A stretch of DNA of 64,000 nucleotides from CAVSJO01 sp963728445 (GTDB lineage Bacteria > Gemmatimonadota > Gemmatimonadetes > Longimicrobiales > RSA9). The position numbers and the translations under genes are program-made. Within the stretch, counting starts at the first letter, position 1; every line of letters starts with the position of its first letter. Where the stretch lies: assembly GCA_963728445.1 (NCBI GenBank), contig CAVSJO010000006.1, positions 1,364,001 to 1,428,000 on the forward strand, written 5' to 3'. This document shows, piece after piece, positions 12,745 through 22,062 of the stretch. The notes beneath the pieces were generated by a model. The model was not told the DNA's origin. It saw only the letters and a program-made list of their open reading frames with translations, and made no database searches.

Positions 12745-15420
12745 ATGGCCATCCTCGAGACTCTCCAGGTCGCCCTCGAAGACCGTTATTCCATCGTGCG
12801 CGAAGTCGGCGCGGGCGGAATGGCGACGGTCTATCTCGCGCGGGATCTCAAGCACGAGCGCAACGTCGCCCTCAAGGTGCTGCGTCCGGAGCTGGGCGCG
12901 GTGCTGGGCGTGGACCGGTTCCTGGCCGAGATCAAGGTCACCGCCAACCTCCAGCACCCGCACCTGCTGCCGCTCTTCGACTCGGGCGAGGCGGGCGGCC
13001 ACCTCTTCTACGTGATGCCCTTCGTGGAGGGCGAGTCGCTGCGCGCGAAGCTGGACCGCGAGCAGCAGCTACCGGTCGACGAGGCGCTGCGCATCGCCAA
13101 CGCCGTGGCGAGCGCGCTGGACTACGCCCATGAGGCGGGCGTCGTGCACCGGGACCTCAAGCCCGAGAACATCCTGCTCCAGCACGGCGAGCCGGTGATC
13201 TCGGACTTCGGCATTGCGCTGGCGGTCTCGAACGCCGGCGGCGAGCGCATCACGCAGACGGGGCTGTCGCTGGGAACGCCGCAGTACATGAGCCCGGAGC
13301 AGGCGACGGGCGACCGGGGCGTGGACGCGCGCAGCGACATCTACTCGCTGGCGGCCGTGCTCTACGAGATGCTCGCCGGCGAGCCGCCGCACCAGGGGAA
13401 GACGGCGCAGTCGGTGATCGCCCGCATGCTCACCGAGAAGGTCGGCAGCGTGCGCGTGGTGCGCGACAGCGTGCCGCCCCACGTCGACGCGGCGCTCATG
13501 AAGGCGCTTTCCCGGATCCCGGCCGACCGCTTCGCCACGGCGGGCGCGTTCGCGGCGGCGCTGAAGAGCCCGACGTCGTTCACCGGGGCGACGTCGCCCG
13601 CGATGGACGCCGGCGAAGTTCGCGAGACTCGCCCGCGCACGTCCGCCGCCGCACGCGCGGTCTCGGCGCTGCCCTGGGCGGTGGCGGCCATTGCCCTGAG
13701 CGCGGCCGTGGTGCCGTGGGCCAGGGGCGGGGGAGAGCCCGAGGCGGCGGGTACGTTCCGCTACCAGATCCCGCTCCCCGAAGGCTCGCTCCTGCTCCGG
13801 GACATCTACGACCCGGTGGCGATCTCCGCCGACGCCCGCTTCGTGGCGTACGTGCTCCAGTCGGGCGATGGAGATCAACGGCTCTATCTCCGGGCCGCCG
13901 ACGATCTGCGGCCCCGGGAGGTGCAGGGGAGCGAGGGCGCGGTCAACCCGTTCTTCTCGCCGGACGGGAAATGGATCGCGTTCTGGTCGTCGGGCCAGAT
14001 CAGGAAGGTGCCCGTGAGCGGGGGGAACCCGGTCGTCGTCGCGGACGCGACGGTCCCCGTGCTCGGCACGTGGAGCCCGAGCGGCTGGATCGTCCTCGAC
14101 GGCACGGGCCACTCGCTGTACAAGGTCCCGGCCGCGGGCGGAGTCGCCGGGCCGTTCACCGTCGTCGACTCCGCGGCGGGTCAGACCAACCAGACGAGTC
14201 CGGTGGCGCTGCCGGACGGCGACCACGTCCTCTTCACGAGCGACGGCCAGGGCGGCTCCGCCAATTCCCGCATCGGGGTGGTCTCCCTGAAGGACGGGAC
14301 CAGCACAGTCCTCGACGTCCAGGGGTCCTTCGCCCTCGGCGTGCTGAACGGTGATCTGATCTACACGACGGCGGGCGGCGCGCTGATGGCGGTCCCCTTC
14401 GACCTAGCGCGCGCGCGGGTGACGGGCGCGCCGATCGCGCTGGCCGACCAGGTCGCCGTGGCCGGGTCGAGATCGGTGAGCGAGGCGAAGATGTCCGCCG
14501 ACGGCTCCCTCGTGTACGTGAGCGGCGCCGCCCGTCGCCAGATGGTACGCGTCGACGCCGACGGCACGCAGCATCCCATGGGAGATCCGGGCCTCTACTC
14601 CTGGCCTCGCCTGTCGCCGGACGGCAGTCAGATCGCCGTGTCGATCGGCACGCAGACCCGGAGAGACGTCTGGGTCTACGACGTCCCGTCGGGGCCGCTG
14701 CGGGTGCTGACCAGCGAGGGGGTCATCAACGACCGGCCGGAGTGGACGCCCGACGGCACGGCCCTGCTGTTCCGCTCGAGCCGGGATGGAGAGCGCAACG
14801 CGATCTGGATGAAGACGCTGAACGGCGCCGGCGCCGCCCGGCGCGTCTTCGGCCTGTCGGATTCGCAGATCGACGAGGGCGTGCTCTCGCCGGACGGCCG
14901 CTACCTCCTGGTCCAGCGCGACAGCACCGGGAACGGCGAGGTCTGGTATCGTCCCATGCAGGGCGACACCACGCCCGTCCGGGTGGCCCAAAACGCCACC
15001 GGGGGCTTCTACGGCGCGCGCTTCTCACCCGACGGCCGGTGGATCGTCTACACCTCCGCGCCGGCGACCACGCCCGACGTGATCGCCCGCAGCTTCCCCG
15101 ATCTCGCCACGCGCGTTCAGGTCTCCACGGGCGGGGGCACGTCGCCGGTCTGGTCTCCGGACGGCAGGCGCATCTACTACACGAACAACGGCCAGCTCAT
15201 CGCCGCGGAGCTCGCCTCCCCGAACGACCCGGCGACGGTCACGTCCCGCCGCGTCGTGCTCTCCCGCGGCTTCACCTTCGACGCCGTCCATGCGGACTAC
15301 GACGTCGGGACCGACGGCAGCGTGGTGGCCTTCCGCTCCCCCTCCCGGAACGCCGACGTGGTCGTGGTCCTGAACCTCGGGGCGGAGCTGAAGGCGCGGA
15401 CCTCGGCGACCCCGCAGTAG
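12745..15420 (+). CDS. Ser/Thr protein kinase with C-terminal TolB/PD40 beta-propeller
   Basis: An 891-residue transmembrane kinase. The cytoplasmic kinase domain (about 15-280) has all key motifs: Gly-rich loop GAGGMATVY (22-30), Lys44 in VALK, HRDLKPEN with Asp137 and Lys139, DFG at 154-156, and GTPQYMSPEQ. A single membrane helix lies near residues 305-325 (SALPWAVAAIALSAAVVPWA). The extracytoplasmic part carries repeated PD40/WD40-like blades such as NPFFSPDGKWIAFWSS, PRLSPDGSQIAV and RFSPDGRWIVYTS, forming a sensor-like propeller. The ligand is unknown. This architecture is common in Gemmatimonadota and Acidobacteriota. It is a single-gene transcription unit with its own predicted promoter. 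Confidence 0.92.
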   Translation: MAILETLQVALEDRYSIVREVGAGGMATVYLARDLKHERNVALKVLRPELGAVLGVDRFLAEIKVTANLQHPHLLPLFDSGEAGGHLFYVMPFVEGESLRAKLDREQQLPVDEALRIANAVASALDYAHEAGVVHRDLKPENILLQHGEPVISDFGIALAVSNAGGERITQTGLSLGTPQYMSPEQATGDRGVDARSDIYSLAAVLYEMLAGEPPHQGKTAQSVIARMLTEKVGSVRVVRDSVPPHVDAALMKALSRIPADRFATAGAFAAALKSPTSFTGATSPAMDAGEVRETRPRTSAAARAVSALPWAVAAIALSAAVVPWARGGGEPEAAGTFRYQIPLPEGSLLLRDIYDPVAISADARFVAYVLQSGDGDQRLYLRAADDLRPREVQGSEGAVNPFFSPDGKWIAFWSSGQIRKVPVSGGNPVVVADATVPVLGTWSPSGWIVLDGTGHSLYKVPAAGGVAGPFTVVDSAAGQTNQTSPVALPDGDHVLFTSDGQGGSANSRIGVVSLKDGTSTVLDVQGSFALGVLNGDLIYTTAGGALMAVPFDLARARVTGAPIALADQVAVAGSRSVSEAKMSADGSLVYVSGAARRQMVRVDADGTQHPMGDPGLYSWPRLSPDGSQIAVSIGTQTRRDVWVYDVPSGPLRVLTSEGVINDRPEWTPDGTALLFRSSRDGERNAIWMKTLNGAGAARRVFGLSDSQIDEGVLSPDGRYLLVQRDSTGNGEVWYRPMQGDTTPVRVAQNATGGFYGARFSPDGRWIVYTSAPATTPDVIARSFPDLATRVQVSTGGGTSPVWSPDGRRIYYTNNGQLIAAELASPNDPATVTSRRVVLSRGFTFDAVHADYDVGTDGSVVAFRSPSRNADVVVVLNLGAELKARTSATPQ

Positions 15421-15580
15421 CGCGGCTTTTCGAGCGTCGCTCGGAGGCGGCTCGCCGGAGTGAGGGGCGCCGCCTACCGCTTCACCGCCACCCCGACTTC
15501 CAGCGTCGTGAGCATCTCCCGGCCGCAGAACGGGGTGCCGACGTCCGTGACGCAGCCGCCGAAATCCAGGGACTCGCCTG

Positions 15581-18199
15581 TCACTCCCCCTTCGGCCGCA
15601 CGCGTCGCGTCGCCGTCGCCTCCATCGGATCCTCCGGCCAGTAGTGCTTGGGGTAGCGACCCCGCATTTCCTTCCGCACGTCGAAGTACGCGTCGCGCCA
15701 GAAGCTGGCGAGGTCCCGGGTGACCTGGACGGGCCGCCGAGCGGGAGAGAGGAGCTCGAAGGTCAGGGGGACCCGCCCCCCGGCGATCCGCGGCGTCTCG
15801 GACAGGCCGAAGACCTCCTGCAGCCGCACGGCGACGGCGGGCGCCGACGGATCCGAGTAGTCGATGGGAATGCTCGATCCGCTCGGGACCTCGACGTGGG
15901 TCGGCGCCAGTGAGTCGAGTCGACGGCGCGTGTCCCACGGCACACGCGACAGCAGCGCCTCCCGCAGGTCGACCCGCTTCAGGTCGTCCCATCTCCGCAT
16001 GCCCGCGAGAAATGGCAGCAGCCATTCCTCGAGCGTGCTCTCCAGCGCGTCGGCCGTCCCATCCGGCCATTCCGATGGCTCGGCCGCATGCAAAAATTGG
16101 AGACGCTCCCGGAGCTGGCGCGTCGCCTTCGACCACGGGAGCGCATCCAGACCGGCTTCGCGCACTCCCTCGAGCAGCGCTGCGGACACGAGCGTCGGAT
16201 CGGGATCGGCGACGACCGACTCCGACAGCACGAGGGCTCCGAGCGTGCGACGTCGCCGGGCACGGACGGCGCGGGCCTCGGCATCCCAGGAGACGTCGAC
16301 CCGCTCCTCGACCTGACCGCCGAAGTTCGCCTCGATCTCGGCGAGCTCCAGCGGCGCAGCCAGGAAGATCCGGCTCTCCCGGCCGCGGTCGTCCACCTGC
16401 GGGGCCACGATCCAGTCCTCGCCCGCCAGGCGCTCGGCACGCCCCATGGTCGCGCCGCGGCCGTTGCGCAGCAGGAAACGGCCGCGCTCGCCGTCGCGCC
16501 GGCGGCCGATGCGGTCGGGGTACGCGAAGGCCAGGAGGCGACCGGCGCCCGGCGGCGATCCGACCTCACGGGTGCCGGGCGCTCGGTCGGCGCGGGACTG
16601 GAGCTGTCTCGCCCAGTGGCGGGCCATCTTCCGCGCCCGGGCCACGCCGCCCCGGTCGACCCTGCCGCCGCCGCCGCGGAGAGCGTCCAGCCGCAGCCGC
16701 ACGTCGGAGTCGGGCGGGCCGCCGTCGCCCCGCAGGACGTCCCGGTCGTCGAGGAGCGCCGCGAGATCGGCGCCGAGATCCATCGCCGCCATGGACCTGG
16801 CGCGCAGGAGCATGTGGGCGAGGCGGGGATGGAGGCCGAGGTCGGCCATCGCGCGACCGTGATCGGTGATCGCGACGCCGCCGTCGCGGCCGCCGCCGAC
16901 GGGTCCGTCCTCGACGGCCTCGAGCTCGGCGAGGAGCTCCAGCGCCTGTGCGTAGGCAGCGGCCGGCGGCGCGTCGAGCCAGCGCAGCGCCGCCGGATCG
17001 GGCGCGCCCCAGGCGGCGAGTTCGAGGGCGAGGGGCGCGAGGTCGGCCTCCAGGATCTCGGGACGGCGGGCGGGGACGAGCCCCCGGTCCTCTTCGCGCG
17101 TCCACAGGCGCCAGCAGTCGCCGGGGGCGACGCGCCCGGCGCGTCCGCGTCGCTGGTCAGCGGAGTCGCGCGTGACGCGAATCGTCTCGAGGCGGGTCAT
17201 GCCCGTCGCCGGCGAGAAGCGGGGCACGCGCATGAGCCCGGCGTCGACGACGGCGCGGACGCCCTCGATGGTCAGGCTCGTCTCGGCGATGGACGTCGCC
17301 AGCACTACCTTGCGCGCCCCGGCCGGGCTGGGGCGGATTGCGCGGTCCTGTGCCTCCCGGGGCAGCGCGCCGAAGAGGCAGTGCACGTGGACGACGGACC
17401 CGCCGCCGCGCCCGGGCAGCCGATGCGCGCCCCGCGGGCCCGGCTCGCCGAGCATTGCACGCAGCCGTTCGTCGGTCCGGCGGATCTCGGCGGCGCCCGG
17501 CAGGAAGACCAGGACGTCGCCGTCGGTCTCGCCGAGGACATGCACCACCGTGCGCGCGACCACGGGCTCGATCCAGCCGTCGACCGGCGTTTTCCGGTAG
17601 TGGGTCTCGACGGGGAAGCGGCGGCCCTCGCTGCCTACGACGGGCGCGTGGCCGTGATCCGCGCCCCGCAGGAGCGCAGCGACGGGCGCTGTGTCGAGCG
17701 TCGCCGACATGACGAGCAGGCGCAGGTCGGGTCGGAGCACCTCCCTCGATTGCAGCGTCAGGGCGAGCCCGAGGTCGGCGTGCAGCGAGCGCTCGTGGAA
17801 CTCGTCGAAGGCGACGACGCCGATCCCGTCCAGCGCCGGGTCGCTCTGGAGCATGCGCGTCAGCACGCCCTCCGTGACGACCTCGATGCGCGTGTGACGG
17901 CTCACGCGCGTGTCCATCCGCACGCGGTAACCGACCGTTCGTCCGACCTCCTCGCCGAGGGTGTCCGCCATGCGGTAGGCAGCGGCGCGGGCGGCGAGGC
18001 GACGGGGCTCGAGGACTACGATCCGGTGGTCGCCGAGCCAGGGCTCGTCCAGCAGCGCCAGGGGCACGACCGTCGTCTTTCCCGCGCCGGGCGGGGCGTG
18101 CAGCACGGCGGCACCCTCCGCGGCCAGGGCGCGGCGGAGGGCGGGCAGGACGGCGGTGACGGGGAGGCGGGGCAGGTCGGGCAGCATGCGCGCGGTCAT
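15581..18199 (-). CDS. hrpB: ATP-dependent RNA helicase HrpB
   Basis: An 872-residue DExH-box (DEAH family) helicase. Visible motifs are Walker A APPGAGKTT (35-43), motif Ia LEPRRLAARAAA, DEFH (132-135), SAT (VMSATLDT), and motif VI QRRGRAGRVAPG. The C-terminal HrpB-specific region ends FWRDAYFDVRKEMRGRYPKHYWPEDP, which is the family hallmark. Length is normal. HrpB helicases are thought to act in RNA processing or decay, but their substrate is unclear. The start could be 18199 or the Met at 18187. It is convergent with the kinase gene and upstream of nothing obvious on the same strand. Confidence 0.93.
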   Translation of the reverse strand: MTARMLPDLPRLPVTAVLPALRRALAAEGAAVLHAPPGAGKTTVVPLALLDEPWLGDHRIVVLEPRRLAARAAAYRMADTLGEEVGRTVGYRVRMDTRVSRHTRIEVVTEGVLTRMLQSDPALDGIGVVAFDEFHERSLHADLGLALTLQSREVLRPDLRLLVMSATLDTAPVAALLRGADHGHAPVVGSEGRRFPVETHYRKTPVDGWIEPVVARTVVHVLGETDGDVLVFLPGAAEIRRTDERLRAMLGEPGPRGAHRLPGRGGGSVVHVHCLFGALPREAQDRAIRPSPAGARKVVLATSIAETSLTIEGVRAVVDAGLMRVPRFSPATGMTRLETIRVTRDSADQRRGRAGRVAPGDCWRLWTREEDRGLVPARRPEILEADLAPLALELAAWGAPDPAALRWLDAPPAAAYAQALELLAELEAVEDGPVGGGRDGGVAITDHGRAMADLGLHPRLAHMLLRARSMAAMDLGADLAALLDDRDVLRGDGGPPDSDVRLRLDALRGGGGRVDRGGVARARKMARHWARQLQSRADRAPGTREVGSPPGAGRLLAFAYPDRIGRRRDGERGRFLLRNGRGATMGRAERLAGEDWIVAPQVDDRGRESRIFLAAPLELAEIEANFGGQVEERVDVSWDAEARAVRARRRRTLGALVLSESVVADPDPTLVSAALLEGVREAGLDALPWSKATRQLRERLQFLHAAEPSEWPDGTADALESTLEEWLLPFLAGMRRWDDLKRVDLREALLSRVPWDTRRRLDSLAPTHVEVPSGSSIPIDYSDPSAPAVAVRLQEVFGLSETPRIAGGRVPLTFELLSPARRPVQVTRDLASFWRDAYFDVRKEMRGRYPKHYWPEDPMEATATRRVRPKGE

Positions 18200-18220
18200 G
18201 CGTGAATGTATGGCACCCCG

Positions 18221-18850
18221 CTACTCCGGCTCGACCAGCGGTGGCGCCGGCGGGTCCGGCAGCTCCTCCTCCCCCGGGTCCGGCGGCTCCTCGGGCGCGT
18301 CCTTGCCCGTGATCACCTGGTCCCAGAGCCACCAGCCGACGCCGATCAGCGCGAGCACGACGAACACCGGGCGCTCGATGCGGTGGACGTCGCCCGCGAG
18401 CGCCTGCATGGCCTCCCCGAAGAAGTAGCCGACCGAGGCGATGCACGTGGCCCAGAGCACCGCCCCGATGACGTTGAGGACCGCGTAGCGGATGGCGGAG
18501 ATGCGCGTGAGACCTGCGGCGATGTAGCTTGCGGTTCGCACGCCGGGCACGAAGCGGGCGGCGACCACCATGAGCTGGGGCCAGCGATGGTAGAGTCGGT
18601 CCAGCCGGGCGAGCCCTTTCCGCCAGGATGCCCTGCGCCGGGCGAGGGAGAGACCCCAGTGCCGGGAGGCGAGGAACCAGAGCTGGCCGTCGATGAGGTT
18701 GCCGAGGGCGCCCGCCGCGATGACCCACGGCACGAGCTGCAGCCAGCCATGGTGCGCGGCCAGGCCGGCCATCGTGAGAAGGGTGCCCCCTTCCACGATG
18801 GTCCCCACGAGGACCGCCAGATATCCGTACTGCTGTACGAGATGCTCCAC
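18221..18850 (-). CDS. DedA-family membrane protein
   Basis: A 209-residue polytopic protein of the DedA/SNARE-associated family, which includes undecaprenyl-phosphate and phospholipid transporters or scramblases. The core motifs are FVEGGT-like (TIVEGGTLLTMAGL), the G-x-x-x-G-[DN] type loop GNLIDGQLWFLASRHWG, and the conserved Arg segment RFVPGVRTASYIAAG. An acidic, Pro-rich tail (about 30 residues) follows the last helix. GTG at 18850 is chosen since it starts right before the first helix (VEHLVQQYGYLAVLVG); an upstream extension would be Pro/Arg-rich and unlikely. It is divergent from the DinB gene. Confidence 0.88.
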   Translation of the reverse strand: MEHLVQQYGYLAVLVGTIVEGGTLLTMAGLAAHHGWLQLVPWVIAAGALGNLIDGQLWFLASRHWGLSLARRRASWRKGLARLDRLYHRWPQLMVVAARFVPGVRTASYIAAGLTRISAIRYAVLNVIGAVLWATCIASVGYFFGEAMQALAGDVHRIERPVFVVLALIGVGWWLWDQVITGKDAPEEPPDPGEEELPDPPAPPLVEPE

Positions 18851-18962
18851 CCCGACTCCACCGCTCGGCACGCCACAGCTCCACCGGCGTGTCCCGTCCG
18901 CCGGGCGGGCGGAAGGTAATTCCACCGGGAGTGGCGGGGAACCACCCGCCAGGAGGACAGAC

Positions 18963-19463
18963 ATGGACGCCGGTACGCTTTTCATCCAGCAATCGCGACG
19001 CCAGCTCACCGACGGCTACCTGCCGCGGATCCGTCGCGCCGTCGACGAGATCGGCCCCGACGGCCTGTGGTGGCGCCCGAACGAGGCGTCGAACAGCGTC
19101 GGGAATCTGCTCGTGCACCTGGCGGGAAATCTGGGCCAGTGGATCGGCCACGGCGTCGCCGGCGAACCCGACACGCGGCACCGCCGGGCGGAGTTCGACG
19201 CCACCGAAGGCGAAGATCCCATGGGCGAGCTCGAGGCCGCCGTCGCCCGCGTCGACGGCATCCTCGGCGCACTCGATCCCGCGCGACTCTCGGAGCCCGT
19301 AACGGTGCAGGGGCGGGACGTCACGGTGCTCGACGCGGTGTACCACGCCGTCGAGCACTTCGTCATGCACGCGGGGCAGATCTTCTACGCTGCGAAGCTG
19401 CGGACCGGGAAAGGGCTGGGGTTCTACGGCGGGACGGAGGACAGGCCGGTGAGGGGGTGGTAG
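18963..19463 (+). CDS. DinB-family protein (DUF1572-like)
   Basis: A 166-residue protein predicted as a four-helix bundle of the DinB/YfiT metal-binding superfamily. A His in NLLVHLAGNLGQW and the pair in YHAVEHFVMHAGQIFY match the three-His metal site of the superfamily. Members are thiol-dependent S-transferases or of unknown function; the role here is not known. The ATG at 18963 has a good AGGAGG ribosome site six bases upstream. The last residues (GFYGGTEDRPVRGW) are typical of a DUF1572-type ending. Confidence 0.85.
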   Translation: MDAGTLFIQQSRRQLTDGYLPRIRRAVDEIGPDGLWWRPNEASNSVGNLLVHLAGNLGQWIGHGVAGEPDTRHRRAEFDATEGEDPMGELEAAVARVDGILGALDPARLSEPVTVQGRDVTVLDAVYHAVEHFVMHAGQIFYAAKLRTGKGLGFYGGTEDRPVRGW

Positions 19464-19595
19464 GGGGATTCGGGAACGGCGGGGGGAGCGGCGCACGCAC
19501 AGGCACAGGCACAGAGCACACGCACAGGGGCGAGGCGGGCGGAGCGGAATGTGCGGGCGGGCGAGGTGGGTGACTTCTGAAAGGGAAGGGGATCG

Positions 19596-20117
19596 ATGGG
19601 GGACAGAAGGCGGGTGACGATCGGGGGGACGCTGGCGGCCGGTGGGCTCGGGGCGGCGTCGGGAATGAGGTCGACGGCCGGGGTGGCGCTGGTGGCGCGG
19701 GAGCTGGCGCACTGGCAGCGTCCGGGGGCGGTCGGCCCGGAGGCCTGGCTGCAGCATCCGGCGGCGTCGCGCGTGACCGGCGCGATGCTCCTCGGCGAAC
19801 TCGTCGCGGACAAGCTGCCGATCGTGGGCGATCGAACCGAGCCGCGAGCCCTCGCGGGCCGGTTCGTCGCCGGCGCGCTGTCCGGCGCGGCGCTGATGGG
19901 GCGACGCGGCGAGTCGACCTTCTGGGGGGCCGCGGTTGGCGGCGCGGCGGCCGTCGCGTCCGTGCAGGTCTGCTACAGGATCCGCCGGCACCTCACACGC
20001 CACGAGAGCTACCCGGACGCGATCGTCGCCCTGGCCGAGGACGCCTTCGCGCTCGGGACCGCAGCGCTGTCTGCATCGCGGGCGTGGGCGCCGTGGAGCA
20101 AGAAACTGCTGCGCTAG
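19596..20117 (+). CDS. DUF4126-like membrane protein
   Basis: A 173-residue protein, Ala/Gly-rich, with several short hydrophobic segments. The pattern near the N-terminus (GMRSTAGVALVARELA), then MLLGELVADKLPIVGDRTEP, and GRFVAGALSGAAL resembles the DUF4126 family of small predicted membrane proteins. The ELVADKLP motif is the most diagnostic part. The last residues are basic. No function is known. The ATG at 19596 follows AAGGGAAGGGGATCG, a plausible ribosome site. The 132 bp before it contain a short GGCACA hexamer repeat (about 19500-19515). Confidence 0.6.
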   Translation: MGDRRRVTIGGTLAAGGLGAASGMRSTAGVALVARELAHWQRPGAVGPEAWLQHPAASRVTGAMLLGELVADKLPIVGDRTEPRALAGRFVAGALSGAALMGRRGESTFWGAAVGGAAAVASVQVCYRIRRHLTRHESYPDAIVALAEDAFALGTAALSASRAWAPWSKKLLR

Positions 20118-20139
20118 ATCGCAGCGGCCGTCCGCTGCC

Positions 20140-21585
20140 TCAGCCAGCGGCGTTCCGCACGCTCTCCGCCACCCGCAGCATCGCCGCCAGGCTCGCCTCG
20201 ACGTCGGCCTCGGTCGTGGCCCACGAGCTCACGCTGATGCGCATCGCCGTGCGGCCGTGCCACGTCGTGCCGCCGCACCAGCACGTCCCGTCCGCCTGCA
20301 CTCCCGCCACGACCGCACGCGTCGTTTCGGGGTCGCCGAACGAGACGAGGACCTGGTTCAGGACGACGTCGTTCAGGATCTCGTAGCCGGCATCCGCGAG
20401 TCCTTCCGCGAAGCGCTTCGCGTGACGGCAGCAGCGCTCCACCAGATCGGCGACGCCGCTCCTGCCCAGCGTCCGCAGCGCCGCCCACACCTCGACGCCC
20501 CTCGCCCGCCGCGACATCTCCGGCGTGTACTCGTACGGCTCCCGCTCCGCGCCCAGGACGAGGTAGCTCGCCTTCACGACCATCGCCCGCCGCAGCGCGT
20601 CCGGGTGGCGACAGATCGCCACCCCGGAGTCCTGGGGCACGTTCAGCCACTTGTGCGCGTCCAGACACCACGAGTCCGCCCGCTCGACGCCGCGGGCCAG
20701 CGCGGTGAGCCCCCGCTGGCCGTCCCGTCCGTCGCCAGCGTCTCGGCCGTCCCAAGCGTCTCGCCCGTGCGCTCCGGGCCGTCCGTGCGCCGCCCGGGCC
20801 CACAGGCCGAACGCGCCGTCGACGTGGACCCACGCTTCCGCTGCCTGCGCCCGATCGCACAGCTCCGCTGCCGGGTCGAAGGCGCCGCTGTCCACGTTGC
20901 CGGCCTGGATGCACAGGATCGTCGCGTCGTCCATGGGTGGCAGGTCCTCGGGGCGCATCCGGCCCTGTTCGTCGACGGGCACGCGCACCACGCGCTCGCG
21001 GCCGAGGCCCAGGAGACCCAGGCCCTTGAGGAGGCTGACGTGCACCTCGGCGCCCACGACCACCGTGAGCTCCGGCGCGCCGTACAGGCCCCGCGCCTCG
21101 ACGTCCCACCCCCTGCGCTCGAGAAGTGCGTGGCGCGCGGCCGCCAGGCACGAGAAGTTGGCGGCCGTCGCCCCCGTCACGAAGCCGACGCCCGACTCCC
21201 GCGGCAGGTCCAGCACGTCCAGGATCCAGCCCATGGCGACACGCTCCACCTCCGCGCTCGCCGGCGACAGCGCCACCGCGCCCGCGTTCTGGTCCCACGC
21301 GCCCGCCAGCCAGTTGCACGCGACCGTCGCCGGCAGCGCTCCGCCCACGACGAAGCCGAAGTAGCGGCCGCCGGTGGTCGCCACCGTCGCCGGCGATCCG
21401 ACGTCGTCGAGCAGCGCGAGCGTCTCGGCGCCGGGGCGGGGGTGCTCCGGCATCGGCTCCGACAGGCGCCCCAGCGCGTCGACGGCGTCGTCGGCCGGAC
21501 GGACGCTCCGCTCGTGGATACCGTGCAGATAGGTGATGGACCGTTCTGCGGCCGAGCGGAGGAGCTCGGGTGTGTCGCTCGTCAT
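20140..21585 (-). CDS. PLP-dependent group II decarboxylase
   Basis: A 481-residue fold-type I PLP enzyme of the aromatic amino acid/glutamate decarboxylase family. The PLP Lys lies in DAHKWLNVPQDSG. Supporting motifs are GFVTGATAANFSCL (cofactor phosphate contact), HVSLLKGLGLLGLG and HVDGAFGLWA (the Asp pairing with the pyridine N). The substrate cannot be told from sequence. Between GLWARAA and LTALARGVERADSW there is a Gly/Arg/Asp-rich repetitive insertion of about 25 residues (DNA 20714-20790) that looks like a minisatellite inside the gene, close to the active-site Lys. The start ATG at 21585 gives the family N-terminus. Confidence 0.87.
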   Translation of the reverse strand: MTSDTPELLRSAAERSITYLHGIHERSVRPADDAVDALGRLSEPMPEHPRPGAETLALLDDVGSPATVATTGGRYFGFVVGGALPATVACNWLAGAWDQNAGAVALSPASAEVERVAMGWILDVLDLPRESGVGFVTGATAANFSCLAAARHALLERRGWDVEARGLYGAPELTVVVGAEVHVSLLKGLGLLGLGRERVVRVPVDEQGRMRPEDLPPMDDATILCIQAGNVDSGAFDPAAELCDRAQAAEAWVHVDGAFGLWARAAHGRPGAHGRDAWDGRDAGDGRDGQRGLTALARGVERADSWCLDAHKWLNVPQDSGVAICRHPDALRRAMVVKASYLVLGAEREPYEYTPEMSRRARGVEVWAALRTLGRSGVADLVERCCRHAKRFAEGLADAGYEILNDVVLNQVLVSFGDPETTRAVVAGVQADGTCWCGGTTWHGRTAMRISVSSWATTEADVEASLAAMLRVAESVRNAAG

Positions 21586-21866
21586 GGGATCTGCCCGGGT
21601 TCGAGGTCCGGACAGAATCGGCGAGCGCCGGCGGTTCGGCAAATCGGGGCGGCCGCCGCCCCTCTCGTTCCGCACCGGCCCCCGAGCGAAACTGGACAAC
21701 CAGGCGGCCTCGCCCTCGTCGAATCCCGATACCGCCCGGATTTCGAACATAATCGGACAACGACGACGACGGTCCATTCGACCGTTGCCCGATATCGCTC
21801 GATTTCCGCACGAAATCGGGATCTGGCGAGGCCAGGTGCCGTTCGATGTCCGATTTCGGTCGGCCC
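21586..21866. promoter_or_regulatory. Divergent regulatory region with repeated CGATTTC/GAAATCG sites
   Basis: The divergent gap before the amidohydrolase gene holds several related elements: CGATATCG at 21790-21797, a hairpin with arms CGATTTC (21800-21806) and GAAATCG (21812-21818) around CGCAC, and TCCGATTTCGG near 21849-21859. Further AATCGG or AAATCGG cores lie near 21613, 21635 and 21755. This patch is AT-richer than the surroundings. It could be a multi-site operator; no matching regulator is encoded nearby. Confidence 0.35.
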
Positions 21867-21962
21867 GGCCCCGCGCGCGCCGCCGTCCCCGGCCCCGCGC
21901 GCGCCGCCGTCCCCGGCTCCCCGCGCGCGCCCGTCCCCGGCTCCCCGCGCGCGCCGCCGTCC
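21867..21962 (+). repeat. Four 24-bp tandem repeats with CGCGCG tracts
   Basis: Units start at 21867, 21891, 21915 and 21939. Each contains CCCCGCGCGCG followed by a CCGTCCCC-type end. The alternating CG tracts recur every 24 bp, a favourable arrangement for Z-DNA. A related motif, CCCCCGCGCGGACCGCTC, occurs twice right after the next gene's start (22075-22115) and so extends the repeat into coding DNA. Confidence 0.75.
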
Positions 21963-22062
21963 GCGAGCTTGCGCCCGCCGCCGTCCTTGACCGTGCCCCG
22001 GCGATTCCCCTACGATTCCCCGCCTTCCGCACCCGCAGGACCGCCCCGAACCGGAGAACCCG

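Noticed and set aside
15474..15580. Minus-strand protein-like end (VTDVGTPFCGREMLTTLEVGVAVKR) beyond the hrpB stop
   Set aside because: It could be the C-terminal scrap of an outer-membrane protein, but it has no start or domain and its upstream frame lies inside hrpB. I cannot support a gene.
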